Source: Apostichopus japonicus | Lineage: Eukaryota > Echinodermata > Holothuroidea > Aspidochirotida > Stichopodidae | Length of the DNA stretch: 64,000 bases | Assembly (NCBI RefSeq): GCF_037975245.1 | Contig: NC_092565.1 | Span: 24,241,999 to 24,305,998 of the forward strand | Direction of reading: 5' to 3' | Part shown: positions 21,599-33,289 of the stretch, piece by piece | Numbering within the stretch: the first letter of the stretch is position 1 | How the letters are laid out: every line of letters starts with the position of its first letter | Position numbers and translations under genes: made by a program | Notes under the pieces: model-generated | What the model saw: the letters and a program-made list of their open reading frames with translations, nothing else | Database searches by the model: none | What the model was told of the DNA's origin: nothing

Positions 21599-24500
21599 TC
21601 TTTTGAGATTTTTCTCATTTTCATTTATGGCATTGAAATCTAATTAAAGTTAATTCTGGTTTTATGGGTTGAGCATAAACACCTTGTGGCAATGACATCT
21701 CATTGGTAAGTGAAACTAGTTGCCCAATTGCAGACTGGTTTGTTTTTGGTTTGCATATGTTATTCTGCCTTGCCAAAAGGGATTTAATTGTGCTCATAAA
21801 TGTGAAATGCTTTGCATATGTTACCCTGGCTTGCCAAAAGGGACTTTATTGTGTTCATCAATGTGAAATGTACAAACAGACTCAACTTAAGCCACTGTTG
21901 GTATTTTTCAGGTGAGAAAAATAGTACATGTGAACTTGAGTTGCCCTCCTGGGCTTAACGGTGCACATATAATAGCAACAATTCTGTTGCACAGTTTGCA
22001 GAACCAAAAGTGAATCTTCTAAAGCAATCTTTAAAACAAAGTTAAAATAAACTGGAAAACATTTGTGCAAATATATTCACCTAAAATAAGTGTTGTAACT
22101 AGTGCAGGGTATGAACTTGAAAGTTTTGTGCTTTAATATATAATTCAATATTTTAAATAATTCATTTTTATTATGTACTTTGACATGAAACTAGACACAC
22201 AAAAAAAACGACAGTGCAAACATATTTATTGCATTCTATTAGTCAGGAATTGTTTTCATAAAAGTGTTGGAAATAGTACCTGAAGATCTGTCAGCAGTCT
22301 CCTGCACCCAGTCTCTTCCACCCCCCTCCCCCTCTCCCCGCCCTCCATATACCCATCCCTTCTCAGACCAAAAATGAATGGAACAATAATAATGTATGAC
22401 TTTTGGTGAGGTTTTGCTAAAATGTTCATGATTTTCTAATTTACCATGTAGGTCACAGCCATTTCTCCCTCTATATATATATATATATTACATGTGGGGA
22501 CTTGCTTGGGATCATGACATGCAGTATATATATAATGTTCACATTCTACACTATGGTTACGGGCAAATGTAGTAAGGGTTCACCCTGCCATTCTGTATTA
22601 TCACTTGTCTATGTTACTCACCACGATAGGTCGCTGAATAAGCAAATCTCATTCCCTTCTCTTTTAAAAGGCATAATTTAGGAATCTGCTGTGAGGATAG
22701 AGAAATGCTCAAACTCATGAATATGCATTTAGTGTTGTGTGTATTGTTCAATAGAGCTTACAGTGTTCAAGGCAATTGCACCATTAAACAAATGATATAT
22801 CATATATATATATCATATATTTCAATACATGATAATCAAAATAATTCTGGTATGGATCCAAAAGGACAGATATTTCCTTGTTACTTCATCACTCGATCAG
22901 TGGACCGTATCACATTGCGCTACCTAGCTACCCCCCCCCCCCCAATTACCCAGAGATCCCTCTGATATTGTAAACAGATATCATAGTCAAAACATGTGAA
23001 AATTATGCAGAATGGCAGGGTCTACATTGGCTAATACCTGGGACATCATCATTAAATCATTAACAGTTTGGGAAGAATCTTACCACATCCTGAATGAATG
23101 CTTCCACCCATCTCATTTTCTCCATCTTCCTATGTATATAATTTTGTTTACGTCTCCTTCTCCTTTCCATTACTTGCCTGCGGCTTTCAGAAAGCATTAG
23201 TGAAATCGACCATGGTAAGCACGCATAAGTATTTCTAAGCACCTTTCAAACACAAACCATAAATTTCTACCCCACGCCCCCTGTTTTTTTCATTTCTCCT
23301 TCCCTTTTCTTGTTTCGTATGTTGTTATTGTTTTTATTTTTACTTTCTTTCGCTTTGTTTATAATCACATTTTCATATCTTCTTCTTCGGTCCCCTTACC
23401 CCTCCCCTCCCCTATCCTCCCCTTCCCTTCCCTCCCTTGTAGTCTTCTACACACTACTGAGCTATATCTATTTCTTTGCCTGCTCTCTTTTTTCTATAGT
23501 TATCAATCCTTTAGACTTAGCTCTTAGCCAGTTGGGACAATTTCATAATGCTAATACCACTCTATACTGTCCTCCCATAACCTGCTTCAAATAACTCATA
23601 CTGACAGTATGAACAGTTTTGAACCTTCATCATTTCATGTGATAGAAACCTTCATATGATATATTCATACTGCTCGTACTGACAATACGAGTGCTCTGAA
23701 GCGGGACATGAAAATACAGTATAGAAAAAATTGTCCCAATTGGGTGTAGCTCTGTACCTCTCTTTAATTTGCTCTGACATTTTGGTTTTAATATAAGATT
23801 TTCAGGTTTTGTAAAGTTCTACAGTACTCAGCTCGGAAAACATATTTTGATCTGAGTCCCTGTCTATGAACAACCAAACAATGTACCTTACAGTGGTGGC
23901 AAGTGTAGTATTCACTATGACTTGCTCTTACATTTAAATGAAAGACTTTTATTGGTTTTACAAATGTTAATAACACTTTGGGGATTAATTGTTTCTTGTT
24001 GTTGTTAAATACTGAAAACATGTGTATAGTACTTTGGACAGTTTTAAATAACAGTTTTCTATGTGATACCAGTAAAATGATTCCCCATGTACAGTACAAG
24101 ATCATCTCAGAGTAAGAGCTACGTAAGATACAAAGTGCTTCAACATTAATGGGGCACTTCCTGATATTTGAGGAGACGCTCTTTTAAATTATTTCCAAAA
24201 CATCAAATGTTAGGCCAAAGTATGGCGCCCACTTATTGCCTCAGTGAGAACTCTTATATTTTTACATTGACAGTAAAAATGCAGTTCAAGTGGAAAGTAC
24301 TATGAATTTAATTTAGACATGTTCTTGGTACATGAAAACTACAAAGGGATGATTGCTACTGGTAGAGAAAAATATTATTATCATAGTGTATGAATATTCA
24401 CGCACCACTTGTACTTCAAGTTTTCATGTTTTCACTGATAGAAAGATGATTAATTTTGCTTCATTCCTCTAATGACCTGTCTTCCATGCATATATGCAAT

Positions 24501-25424
24501 TTGATCTACCCTAGCCTGCTACGATTCATGACGTTCTTGCACTGCTTTCCACCCCAATGACCAACTTTGCAGTTTGCCAGTAATGCAGATTCTAACATTC
24601 AATAGTGTATTGTATAATAAACTAATACTAGCAGTGCTTTTGTAAAGGACATTGTCTACACAAACTTCAAATTGTGAAACTAAAATCAACAGAAAATAAT
24701 GTTGAAGATTTGGTCTCCTGGTAAGCAATATCACAGACCTGTGAGAACGTGATACAATATTAGACGTGATATTTCCCAAACAAAGAATCAAGTTTTCATC
24801 TGATCTATCGCTTAAGATGAAGACGATGGTTGGGTTTTCTTTTCCTATAAAATTAATTAGCCTGCAGATGTCCAATTCATTTATAAGTTTTGTGGACTGG
24901 TATGTGCACCAATGTGACTTTACATGATGTTTCACATTTCACACACAATGCACCATTGCATGCATTTTGGTTCCGGGCGGAGCTCTGGAACCATTGTAGT
25001 CGCTCATCTGTTGACCAAGTTTTGACCCCGACGTGACCCCGACGTGACCTGACAGAGATTTGAAAACCATTGTTGTTTGAAGTACAACTTTGTCACAGGC
25101 TTGGAACAGAGAAGACATTGTTGTGCGATTGATAAAAGGATTGTCCAGTATTTGCTTAAGCCGAAACTCATTGCTTACCACAGCAAGTCTGTGCTTGTTT
25201 TGCCTGTGTGGCAAAAGTAATGCGCAGGATTGTGTAACGGTGGTAGAGAAACTTAAGCCTAGGCTAGTCACTGAATAGTAGAACGACATAAGAACTAACG
25301 TTGTAACCTGTAGGTACTAAGCACTAGGCTGAATCAGCCATTTAATTTGTTTAGGACCTGCAAGGCTGTGATTTTAATGCAGTAAGCAGTAATGTTAGTA
25401 GTTGTAGTACCAATAGCTAGTATG
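21599..25424. other. Intronic sequence, no gene seen
   Basis: About 3.8 kb of AT-rich DNA with pyrimidine-rich tracts (22311-22360, 23380-23440), a (TA)n run near 22472-22492 and a C13 run near 22931. A small direct repeat lies at 21735-21870 (gcatatgttacc...gccaaaaggga, two copies). Open frames up to 138 codons show no recognisable domains and no splice context. Confidence 0.55.
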
Positions 25425-26050
25425 TGTAGTCATGTAGGTCATTTGGGGTCACCAGGGGTGAATTGTGAAAACCTTGTGAACATGATATTTCCGAGAAGGG
25501 AAGGTCGGACCAACTTCATACTTAGTGTGTAGAAGTACCACATTGAGTACAAGAAGCCATAATGTTTTAGTGGAAGTCAGAGGTCATTTGAGGTCACCAG
25601 GGGTGAAATTGTGAAAACCTTGTGAACATGATATCTCCGAGAAGGGAAGGTCGGACCAACTTCATACTTAGTGTGTAGAAGTACCACATGAGTACAAGAA
25701 GCCATAATGTTTTGAGTGGAAGTCAGAGGTCATTTGAGGTCACCAGGGGTCAAATTGTGAAAACCTTGTAAACACGATATCTCAAGATGTGAAGCATGGG
25801 CAGACTTCATATTAGGTGTGTAGAAGTACCATATTGAGTACAAAAAGGCTATTGTTTTTGGGGAAGCCAAAGGTCATTTGGGGTCACCAGGGGTCAAATT
25901 GTGAAAACCTTGTAAACACGATATCTCAAGATGTGAATCATGGGCAGACCTCATATTAGGTGTGTAGGAGTACCACATTGAGTACAAGAAGCCTGTTGTT
26001 TATGGTGGAGGTCAAAGATCATTTGGGGTCATCATAAGCATATTTGGTGT
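25425..26050 (+). repeat. AGGTCA-rich dispersed repeat, copy C
   Basis: Four tandem units with gtgaaaacc at 25465, 25611, 25757 and 25901, a period of 144-146 bp. Each unit holds aaccttgtgaacatgatatc, a tagtgtgtagaagtaccaca block, and ggtcatttgaggtcaccagg. The 5' head with the (TG)n run is missing. The first two units are nearly identical to each other. Confidence 0.85.
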
Positions 26051-26488
26051 CTGAAGAAGATGTAGCCAAAAACAAAATGGGGGGGGGATGTGGGGGAATA
26101 ACCAACATGTACACTGCAGAAGTGATGGGGTCGACTTAGTGAATAGAACACCAGGTTTGGGCCAGTAAAACTCCCTCAGGTGAAACATAGGCCAACGACT
26201 ATTTCTGTTTCATTTTATTGTCTCCAAATTGATGGAACAGTGATACCAATTTATCATTTTGATCTTTTTTGGGCATTTTGTTACAATACAATCTAATTTT
26301 GATGTTACGTTATAAGCACGACAACCTCCAAAGCTGACTATGGTTTTCTGAATATGTTTGTCTTGCGATGAGACCGACCGAACAATCATTAAAACTTTTC
26401 CCTTTACATTAAATTACATTACTATATTGTGTACGTCAGCACTCCAGTTTCTCGTTTCTTCAACTTTTTACCCTTTTAATATCAATAA
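26051..26488. other. Intronic sequence, no gene seen
   Basis: AT-rich DNA between an AGGTCA repeat and a foldback element; it contains a G8 run near 26081. Nothing else is supported. Confidence 0.5.
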
Positions 26489-26654
26489 GGGGTTAATCAA
26501 CGGTCTAGCGTGCGTTACTCACAGGATTAATGCATGATCGGGGGATAATGCAAGCGATGCAAGAGGGCGGAGCCCGAGTGCATCCAGCGATAGCATTAAC
26601 ACCCGGAGTGCATTAATCATGTGAGTAACGCACGCTAGACCGTTGATTAACCCC
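26489..26654. mobile_element. Foldback (palindromic) MITE-like element
   Basis: Two 46-bp arms, ggggttaatcaacggtctag at the left end and its complement at the right end, with one mismatch between arms that I can see. The 74-bp middle is itself imperfectly self-complementary (gggataatgcaagcgatgca against tgcatccagcgatagcatta). A third partial arm copy (gtgcgttactcacaggatta) lies at 26760-26780. No coding capacity; no clear target duplication. Confidence 0.75.
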
Positions 26655-29288
26655 GTTCATTCATACACTACCATTTGTGTGGGGGAAAAGTCATAAAACA
26701 AAACATTTTTGGTTACATATAACCAAAGATTTATTAAAGTGATGCCCCGTAATTTTACCGTGCGTTACTCACAGGATTAACCACGGTCAGCTGACCTGAA
26801 TGGACCAATAGGATTTAGGAATCTTTACTAAGTATGAATGAACCTGACTTAAAAAAAAAAGACTTAAAAGACACCCACACGTCCTTTTGAATTCACGGTT
26901 CAAATACAAAAAAGAGAAGAAAAATAGATCACAGGACATTAGATCTAGATACAAAGAAGAATTGCTTGTTGAATATTTTGTAATTAACACTGCATTCTGT
27001 GTTGAATTTGTCACAAGTTTGAGGCTACTGGTGTATAATAGCAAAGGAGAGAGTGGGGACCATGGGGGTAGGATAATTAAGCTTGAAAGTTTACCAGGTT
27101 TAACATGAGTGTGCAGATAGCGAAGCCCCTCATAAAGTCACAGAAAATAGTGAGTTTTGGGATATTTTGTAGTTATAAACTATCTTTGATAATTAATTGA
27201 ATACTTTCCCACATATATATCTGGCATCTTGGTCCTGACTAACTGTAGTTTAAACATCGTAAATAATGCTCAAGAATTAGCGATATTACAGTCATCAATT
27301 TCCTGGTGTCAGTTGTTCTATTTGGAGTCTGTCCAAGTTTTAACATAATATTTGTTGCATGGCATCTGTGATAATATCTGTTAAACTTGATGAAATGTAC
27401 TTTGGTAATATAAGGGCATTTTCTGTTCTTTTGTTTTTGTTTCTTTTTTGCTGTCAAGGACAGAGGTGTACCTGGATAGGGTGTACTTAAACATTGTTGT
27501 TATATAGTACATTGCCCTCTGTATGTTCTTCATGTATGATATCATATCACTTTATCATAAACTCAGTATGGTGTTGCTGCACTTTAAAAAATGTATCTTG
27601 CAAAAAAACGCATGTGGTTCCCGATATTTGAATGTAATGAATATAAGTTGTCAAATATTAATTTTATATTGTGTAGCGATACCAAAAGTGATCTGTTTGG
27701 GGTTTTTTTTGGGGGGGGGGGGTTTGGGGAGGGATTAGAGGGAAGGATATGAGTTACTATACAATGCTCTCTATAGACCTATAGGAATATTCTTACCATG
27801 GATGCATGACAATAAAATTAATGTGAGTGATATCATACATTTACTGCTGAACCTTGACCTCAAGTGTGTGCAATTTTCTCACATGCTGGTAGACTTATTA
27901 ACTGAATTTGGATAATTTTGTTGAAAGAGCAAACTTTTTGCAGACGATGCACTCTGATTGGCCATTTATTGGTTAATGTGTCTCTTTGTTGCACAGTGGG
28001 GCGTCAGGCTGCAGTTAGCATCGCCGTTCTGCATGGCTTTAATTGAGTGAAACAGTGTAATGTCTCCAATTGTATAATACGGTCTCCCATGAATAGTTTT
28101 GTCTGTGTTCACAAGATATTAATATCAGTCTTTGGTTTCTCCTAGAAACTATAATTGCTAATTGCAATATACATTGTTTTCCCCCTCCCCCAGGAGGGGG
28201 AGGGGAGGAAGAGGAGGGAGGGAGGGAGGGGATTTCATTTGATGGGAAATGTTATGCTTGCAGAAAATGTTGAAATGTAATGTCTGTAGTCTTTACATAG
28301 TTATATTATTAAAAACAAAATTTTGCAAATGATTCCCCCTCCTCCTCCCCCCCCCCCCCAATACCATCATCCTGTTGGATTGCAGGTTTTTTTAGTTTAG
28401 AATGTTGTACTTTCAAATGGAATCAGTGAGTATGCTCTGTGAGTGAAAATGGTCTTAGTTTTGGCTTGAGTTGTAATATATGACAAAATAACAGACTATA
28501 TAATTTCAGCTGCATTAAAATGTCATGTCAAGGAAAGGTTTCAAAATGTTTTCCACAATGTCATGATTTATTTAAAGTATATATATATTATATTCTTGTA
28601 CATCATTTTTTATTGAGATTTTCAACTCCCCTCTCTCTCTCTCTTTCTTTCCATCTCTGTCCCTCCCCACCCCCATCCCCCCATCCCTCCCCACCCCCAT
28701 CCCTCCCCACCCCCATCCTTTCCCACCCCCATCCTTCTTGTTTTCCTTAGTATCTAAATGACCCCTAACATCCTCTTCTCTACAGATCTGTTCACATTTG
28801 CACCTGTAATTTGCATCCTTTGGTAGGTCATTTCTTCTCTGGTTGTGTAATCTCTGGCATGCAAATTTGTTTTGAAAGAATCATTTCCCTATTCCTCATA
28901 GTAATTTAAAAAACATGTTTTGGCATATCCTGATTATTTCTTGTGAAAGTTTTCACCATTGAAGAAATTAACATGACTTCCACATTTTCAGGGCTCTGGC
29001 GAAAGATTATGACTGACAGCTGTTTCAGTATTTAATTAATCACATTACAAATTTAAACGAATCATCTTTTTTAAAAGAAGATTTAAAAGTTAGATTATCA
29101 AAAATAAGTAGGTTTTAGTTTTTCATAATGATTTAGAAATATAAATCTCATCTGTTGAGTTCATTAAATGACAGAGAAATAAACAGCCACTCATCTGGAA
29201 ATCAGTGCGTTAAGATAAATAAACTTTTATACCTTGCCAGCGATGAGAAGGATTAATATGTGTTGTCGTGACAACTCTTGTACTGTCT
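26655..29288. other. Intronic sequence, no gene seen
   Basis: About 2.6 kb of AT-rich DNA with homopolymer G and C runs (27707-27722, 28340-28359), a pyrimidine/purine-rich island near 28175-28230, and a CT-rich minisatellite-like stretch (28627-28735, ccccacccccatcc units). Short open frames are compositional. Confidence 0.5.
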
Positions 29289-30115
29289 GGCCTTGTTCAC
29301 ATTTAAGAACGCAAGGGCGATTATTGATATCAGGTCTGCGAGGAGGATTATCAATTAAGAACATAACGCGTTTACATTTAAGAATGAGTGAGTTTCGTAT
29401 TAAGTCCACTTGCGAGATTAATATACTGAGCCGGCGTGAAAAGGTCATATTAGCTGTTTACATTTCCCTGTGGTTTGCCGTTGCCACATTTGCTGTACTA
29501 ATTTGGTAGGTACTACTCTGTACACCACTGCGCCGGAACATTCAATCATTGCACATGAACAGTAAACTGTATTCAAATTTCAGACCATTCCATACCACTA
29601 CCATTACAGGTTATAGTCAGGTGGCTTAGCAACAATTTCAGGATTAACGTTACCGGCCGGACAAAAGTACCAAATTTGGCATGGAGTTTCTTTTCGACCT
29701 ATCTATTGATTTTATCCATGGAACCCACTTGATCGGCTCCGATTTTCCAAGATGGCGGCCAAAATCCAAGATGGCCGCCAGAAAAAAAGGAAATGTCTTA
29801 TATCTGGCTGTAAAAATCTGAGATGAACAAATGAGGGGTCAATTCAGGTGTTTCCGGGGTCACTGAAATAGATGATGGTAATGGCATGTTGCTTGAGTAA
29901 CCCACTTCCAAGATGGCGGCCAAAATCCAAGATGGCCGCCAGAAAAAAGGAAATGCCATATATCTGGCTGTGAAAATCGGAGATGAACAAATGAGGGGTC
30001 AATTAAGGTGTTTCCGGGCTCACTGAAACAGATGATGGTCATGGCATGTTGCTTGGGCCAACCACTTCCAATATGGCGGCCAGAATCCAAGATGGCCGCC
30101 TGGAAAAAGAGGAAA

Positions 30116-30534
30116 TTTCACATATATTCATTCCCCAGACCCCTGTGCCCTTTACTGATCGGGACCATCAAACCTTCCGTCCTCAAACGTGTAAATGAAA
30201 CCGGGCTAGCACCCTGATTATATGTTATGCCTGGTATTCTAATTGTCTCACTTTGGCTCAGGAAGCCACTTAGGACTTATTGGGGAACTTTGAGGTGTGA
30301 TCGACCGTGGATAGACACTGTCGCAAAGCCCGTTATTATATGGGAGTTACGAGTGTCATGTAAGATTACATTGAGTCAACTATATAAAGGGTAACTTGAG
30401 GGAAAACCGACCAGATGTGAATACCAACTCATTGGGAGATTTTGTACGATTGTGCACCCTTCATAAACACAACGTCAATTCTGCGAACAACACACACTAA
30501 GTCAGGTCACTAGTCATCTGAGGTATTTAGGTTG
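30116..30534. other. Unassigned internal sequence of the composite element
   Basis: Lies between the left arm and the first recognisable LINE protein sequence. It may be more of the LINE upstream region or part of the carrier element. No open frame of note. Confidence 0.4.
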
Positions 30535-32700
30535 TTCGTTTCGAACTTGTACTCCCGGGCTGCTGTAAGCGAGGATCTCCAGGAAGACTTGTTGTCTGGT
30601 ATAAACAAAGCCCCCCCTACCTCAGATTAAAAACGATAGCTTGGGTACGAATCTCTCCATTGGTGAGCTCTGGACAGCGGTAGCAGCGATGAAGAAGGGG
30701 AAAGTCCCTCGGTCCCGATGGCCTCCCTGCTGAGTTCTATAGGACCTTCAGGGAGGTTCTCGGTGGGGACTTGAGAGACGTGTTCGCTACCGCTTTCCAG
30801 TTGAATTACATGAGCCAAACACAGCGGGCTGGAAATATTGTTCTCCTCCCAAAGTCGGGAGACCCTTTGGACCCTAATAGGCGTCCAATAACGCTGTTAA
30901 ATGTGGACTACAAAATCCTGGCCAAAGCATTAGGAAATCGCTTAGTGGATGTGATGCCGGATATTGTAGGTCCTCTCCAGACTTGTGCTGTGCGAGGCAA
31001 GTGTATTCAACATAACCTCTGGTTGATGAGAGACTTGATCGAGTTTGTTAAAGTTTGTGATTTGCCATGTGCACTGGTCTCCTTGGACCAGGAGAAGGCC
31101 TTTGACATGGTAGATCACGACTTTCTGTTCAGATCCTTAGAGTCCTTCGGACTGAACTCAGTGTTTATTCGTTGGGTCTTGTTACTATATAAGGACGTCA
31201 CGAGCATGGTCACTGTTAACGGATTTACTTCTGGTCCCTTCCCGGTTTGAAGGGGAGTCCGTCTGGGTTGTCCCCTCTCCCCGTTGTTGTATGTTCTCTT
31301 CAGCGAAACGCTCAGTACCTCGCTGGACAGATGCTTGGGTTTTCGACCCTTCAATGTAACGGGTGGGGCTAGAGTTAAATGCGTGCAATATGCCGATGAC
31401 GTCACTTGTATTGTGTCGGACCTCGCCTCCTTCAAGCCTTTATCGAAGGTTTTGGCCACCTTCCAAGAGGCTACTGGTGCCAGACTTAACAAGTCCAAGA
31501 CCAAAGGGCTGCGTTTAGGAGGTTGGCGCGGCCATTCCCTCCCGTTCGATGCTACTTGGTCAGATGTCATGATAAGGGTAAATGGCATCTGGCTAGGTTA
31601 TGGTGCCCTGGAGGCCACCACTTGGGGCGAGAAGGCTGATCAGGTGGAGGCAAGGCTCGACACATTCAGTCGGAGGTGGCTCTCCCTCCCTGGGAAGGTT
31701 ACAGTTGTTAATCGTTCTATTGTTCCTCTCCTTTGGTATCTTGGTACAGTGATTGCTGCACCGGATCATGCCTTGGTGCGATTGGAGAGGATCATTCATT
31801 CATTTGGGGAAAGCGCAAACCAAACCTTGTCAAAAGGACCGTTCTGTAAAAGACCCCGCGGTGAGCGGTGGGCATGGTTTGGTCCACCTACCATCTAAAC
31901 TGCGCTTTCTCCTTTTGAAAGGTTTTTTTGTTGCGTTTGAGAATCCCTCGTTTCCCTTTGCCTTTTTTGTTAGGTTCTGGGGTGGGTTTCTTTTTCGCCA
32001 CCACTGGCCCGGATCCTTTTCCAATAACCGGCCAAAGGTGAAACGCCCTTCGGGGGTGTATACTCAGATTGGTGACTCACTTCGTAGAATCAAAGAGGAT
32101 GGTGGGCCAGATGTTCTGCTGAACGTGGCCCCCTCTGTGTTATGTTCAATGCTTGCGCCTGTTTGCCCGTCGGCTTGCCAAACCGCCATCTCTCCAGATG
32201 TGTGGCGATCTGTGTGTTGTAAGTCACTAGATAGCCGTCTCTGGGACTTGGCAAGGAGGATTGCACATGGGGTCCTCATCACTAACCATTTTCGCCTAGT
32301 CAGGTGGCGATTAGGTGATGGGATTTGTCCCCGTGTGGGCTGTAAAGCCATCGAGACTATGCAACACCTTTTGCTGGAGTGTCCCTTTGGTTGGTGTGGG
32401 AATGATGGTTTCACGCCTTCGTTATTGGTGTTATTGGTTGCACACAGTGGGCCATTAGTAGTGATTTTGTTTTGGATGGTTTGGTGCCCCTTGTGTGCCC
32501 AACCTGGGTTAGGGATCTGCTGTTGTTGTTTGCCGCTATCATCAGGAGACACATCTGGAACAGCAGATGCCGCCTAGTTTTCGATGGGGACGTCTGGAGG
32601 GCCGAGGCTGTCGTCCCCCTCGTGCAAAGTGACATTAGGTTGCGCATGGAGGCGGACCAAAAACATTACGTAATAGTAAATCTGTCTAATTTTCACACTG
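30535..32700 (+). pseudogene. L1/Tx1-like LINE ORF2 fragment, frameshifted and stopped
   Basis: Reverse-transcriptase blocks can be followed across frames: SNLYSRAAVSEDLQEDLLSG near 30550, GELWTAVAAMKKGK near 30665, then after a frameshift GPDGLPAEFYRTF, RPITLLNVDYKILAKALGNR (30877 on), VSLDQEKAFDMVDHDFLF (first catalytic Asp), a TGA stop at 31248-31250 just before RGVRLGCPLSPLLY, and QYADDVTCI near 31390. Further frameshifts follow near 31810 and 32470, where the C-terminal part (QHLLLECPFG, then HIWNSRCRLVFDGD) continues. The endonuclease domain is missing. The LxxLNVDYKILAKxL block points to the L1/Tx1 group rather than jockey. At least three frameshifts and two stops make it dead. Confidence 0.85.
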
Positions 32701-33289
32701 CATCGACTAAAAGTCAGTCTGGTGGTTGGATTTTCAATACTAATCAGAAGGAATCAGAATCTTCAAAGTCAAGTCTACACTTCCACTGACCTTTAACAGT
32801 GACAACAAGTGTATTTTCTGTTATATTGGCCTCCATCTTGGAAATGGGTGACCCAAGCAACGTGTCATGACCATCATCTGTTTTAGTGACCAAGGAAACA
32901 CCTGAATTGACCCCTAATTTGTTCATTTCTGATTTTTACAGCCAGATATATGACATTTCCTTATTTTTCTGGCGGCCATCTTAGATTTTGGCCGCCATCT
33001 TGAAAATAGATGGCCCAAGCAATATGCCATGATCATCATCTGTTTCAGTGAACCCAGGAAATACCTGAATTGACCCCTCAGTTGTTCATTTCTGATTTTT
33101 ACAGCCAGATATATGGCATTTCCTTTTTTTCTGGCGGCCATCTTGGATTTTGGCCGCCATCTTGAAAAATCGGAACCGATAAAGTGGGTTCCACTGATAA
33201 AATCGATAGATAGGTCGAAAAGAAACTCCATGCCAAATTTGGTACTTTTGTCCAGCCGGTCACGTTAAATTTGCTAAGCCACCTGACTA

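Larger units (their letters stand above)
29614..33289. mobile_element. TTA-flanked long-TIR composite element carrying a LINE pseudogene
   Basis: Arms begin TAGTCAGGTGGCTTAGCAA at 29614 and end with its complement at 33289, flanked by ttA-type duplications TTA (29611-29613 and 33290-33292). The arms extend about 500 bp on the left (to about 30115) and 470 bp on the right (from about 32822) and are clearly homologous throughout. Within each arm a roughly 160-bp subrepeat recurs (centres near 29751, 29912, 30072 on the left), each with gatggcggccaaaatccaag. The TTA duplication and long TIRs fit a PIF/Harbinger-like non-autonomous element; that assignment is inference. The centre is an L1/Tx1-like LINE fragment. 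Confidence 0.78.

Noticed and set aside
23310-23594. 94-codon Leu/Phe/Ser-rich frame resembling a membrane protein
   Set aside because: Pyrimidine-rich DNA (ttttcttctcc-type) gives Phe/Leu/Ser/Pro by composition; no start context, splice sites or similarity.
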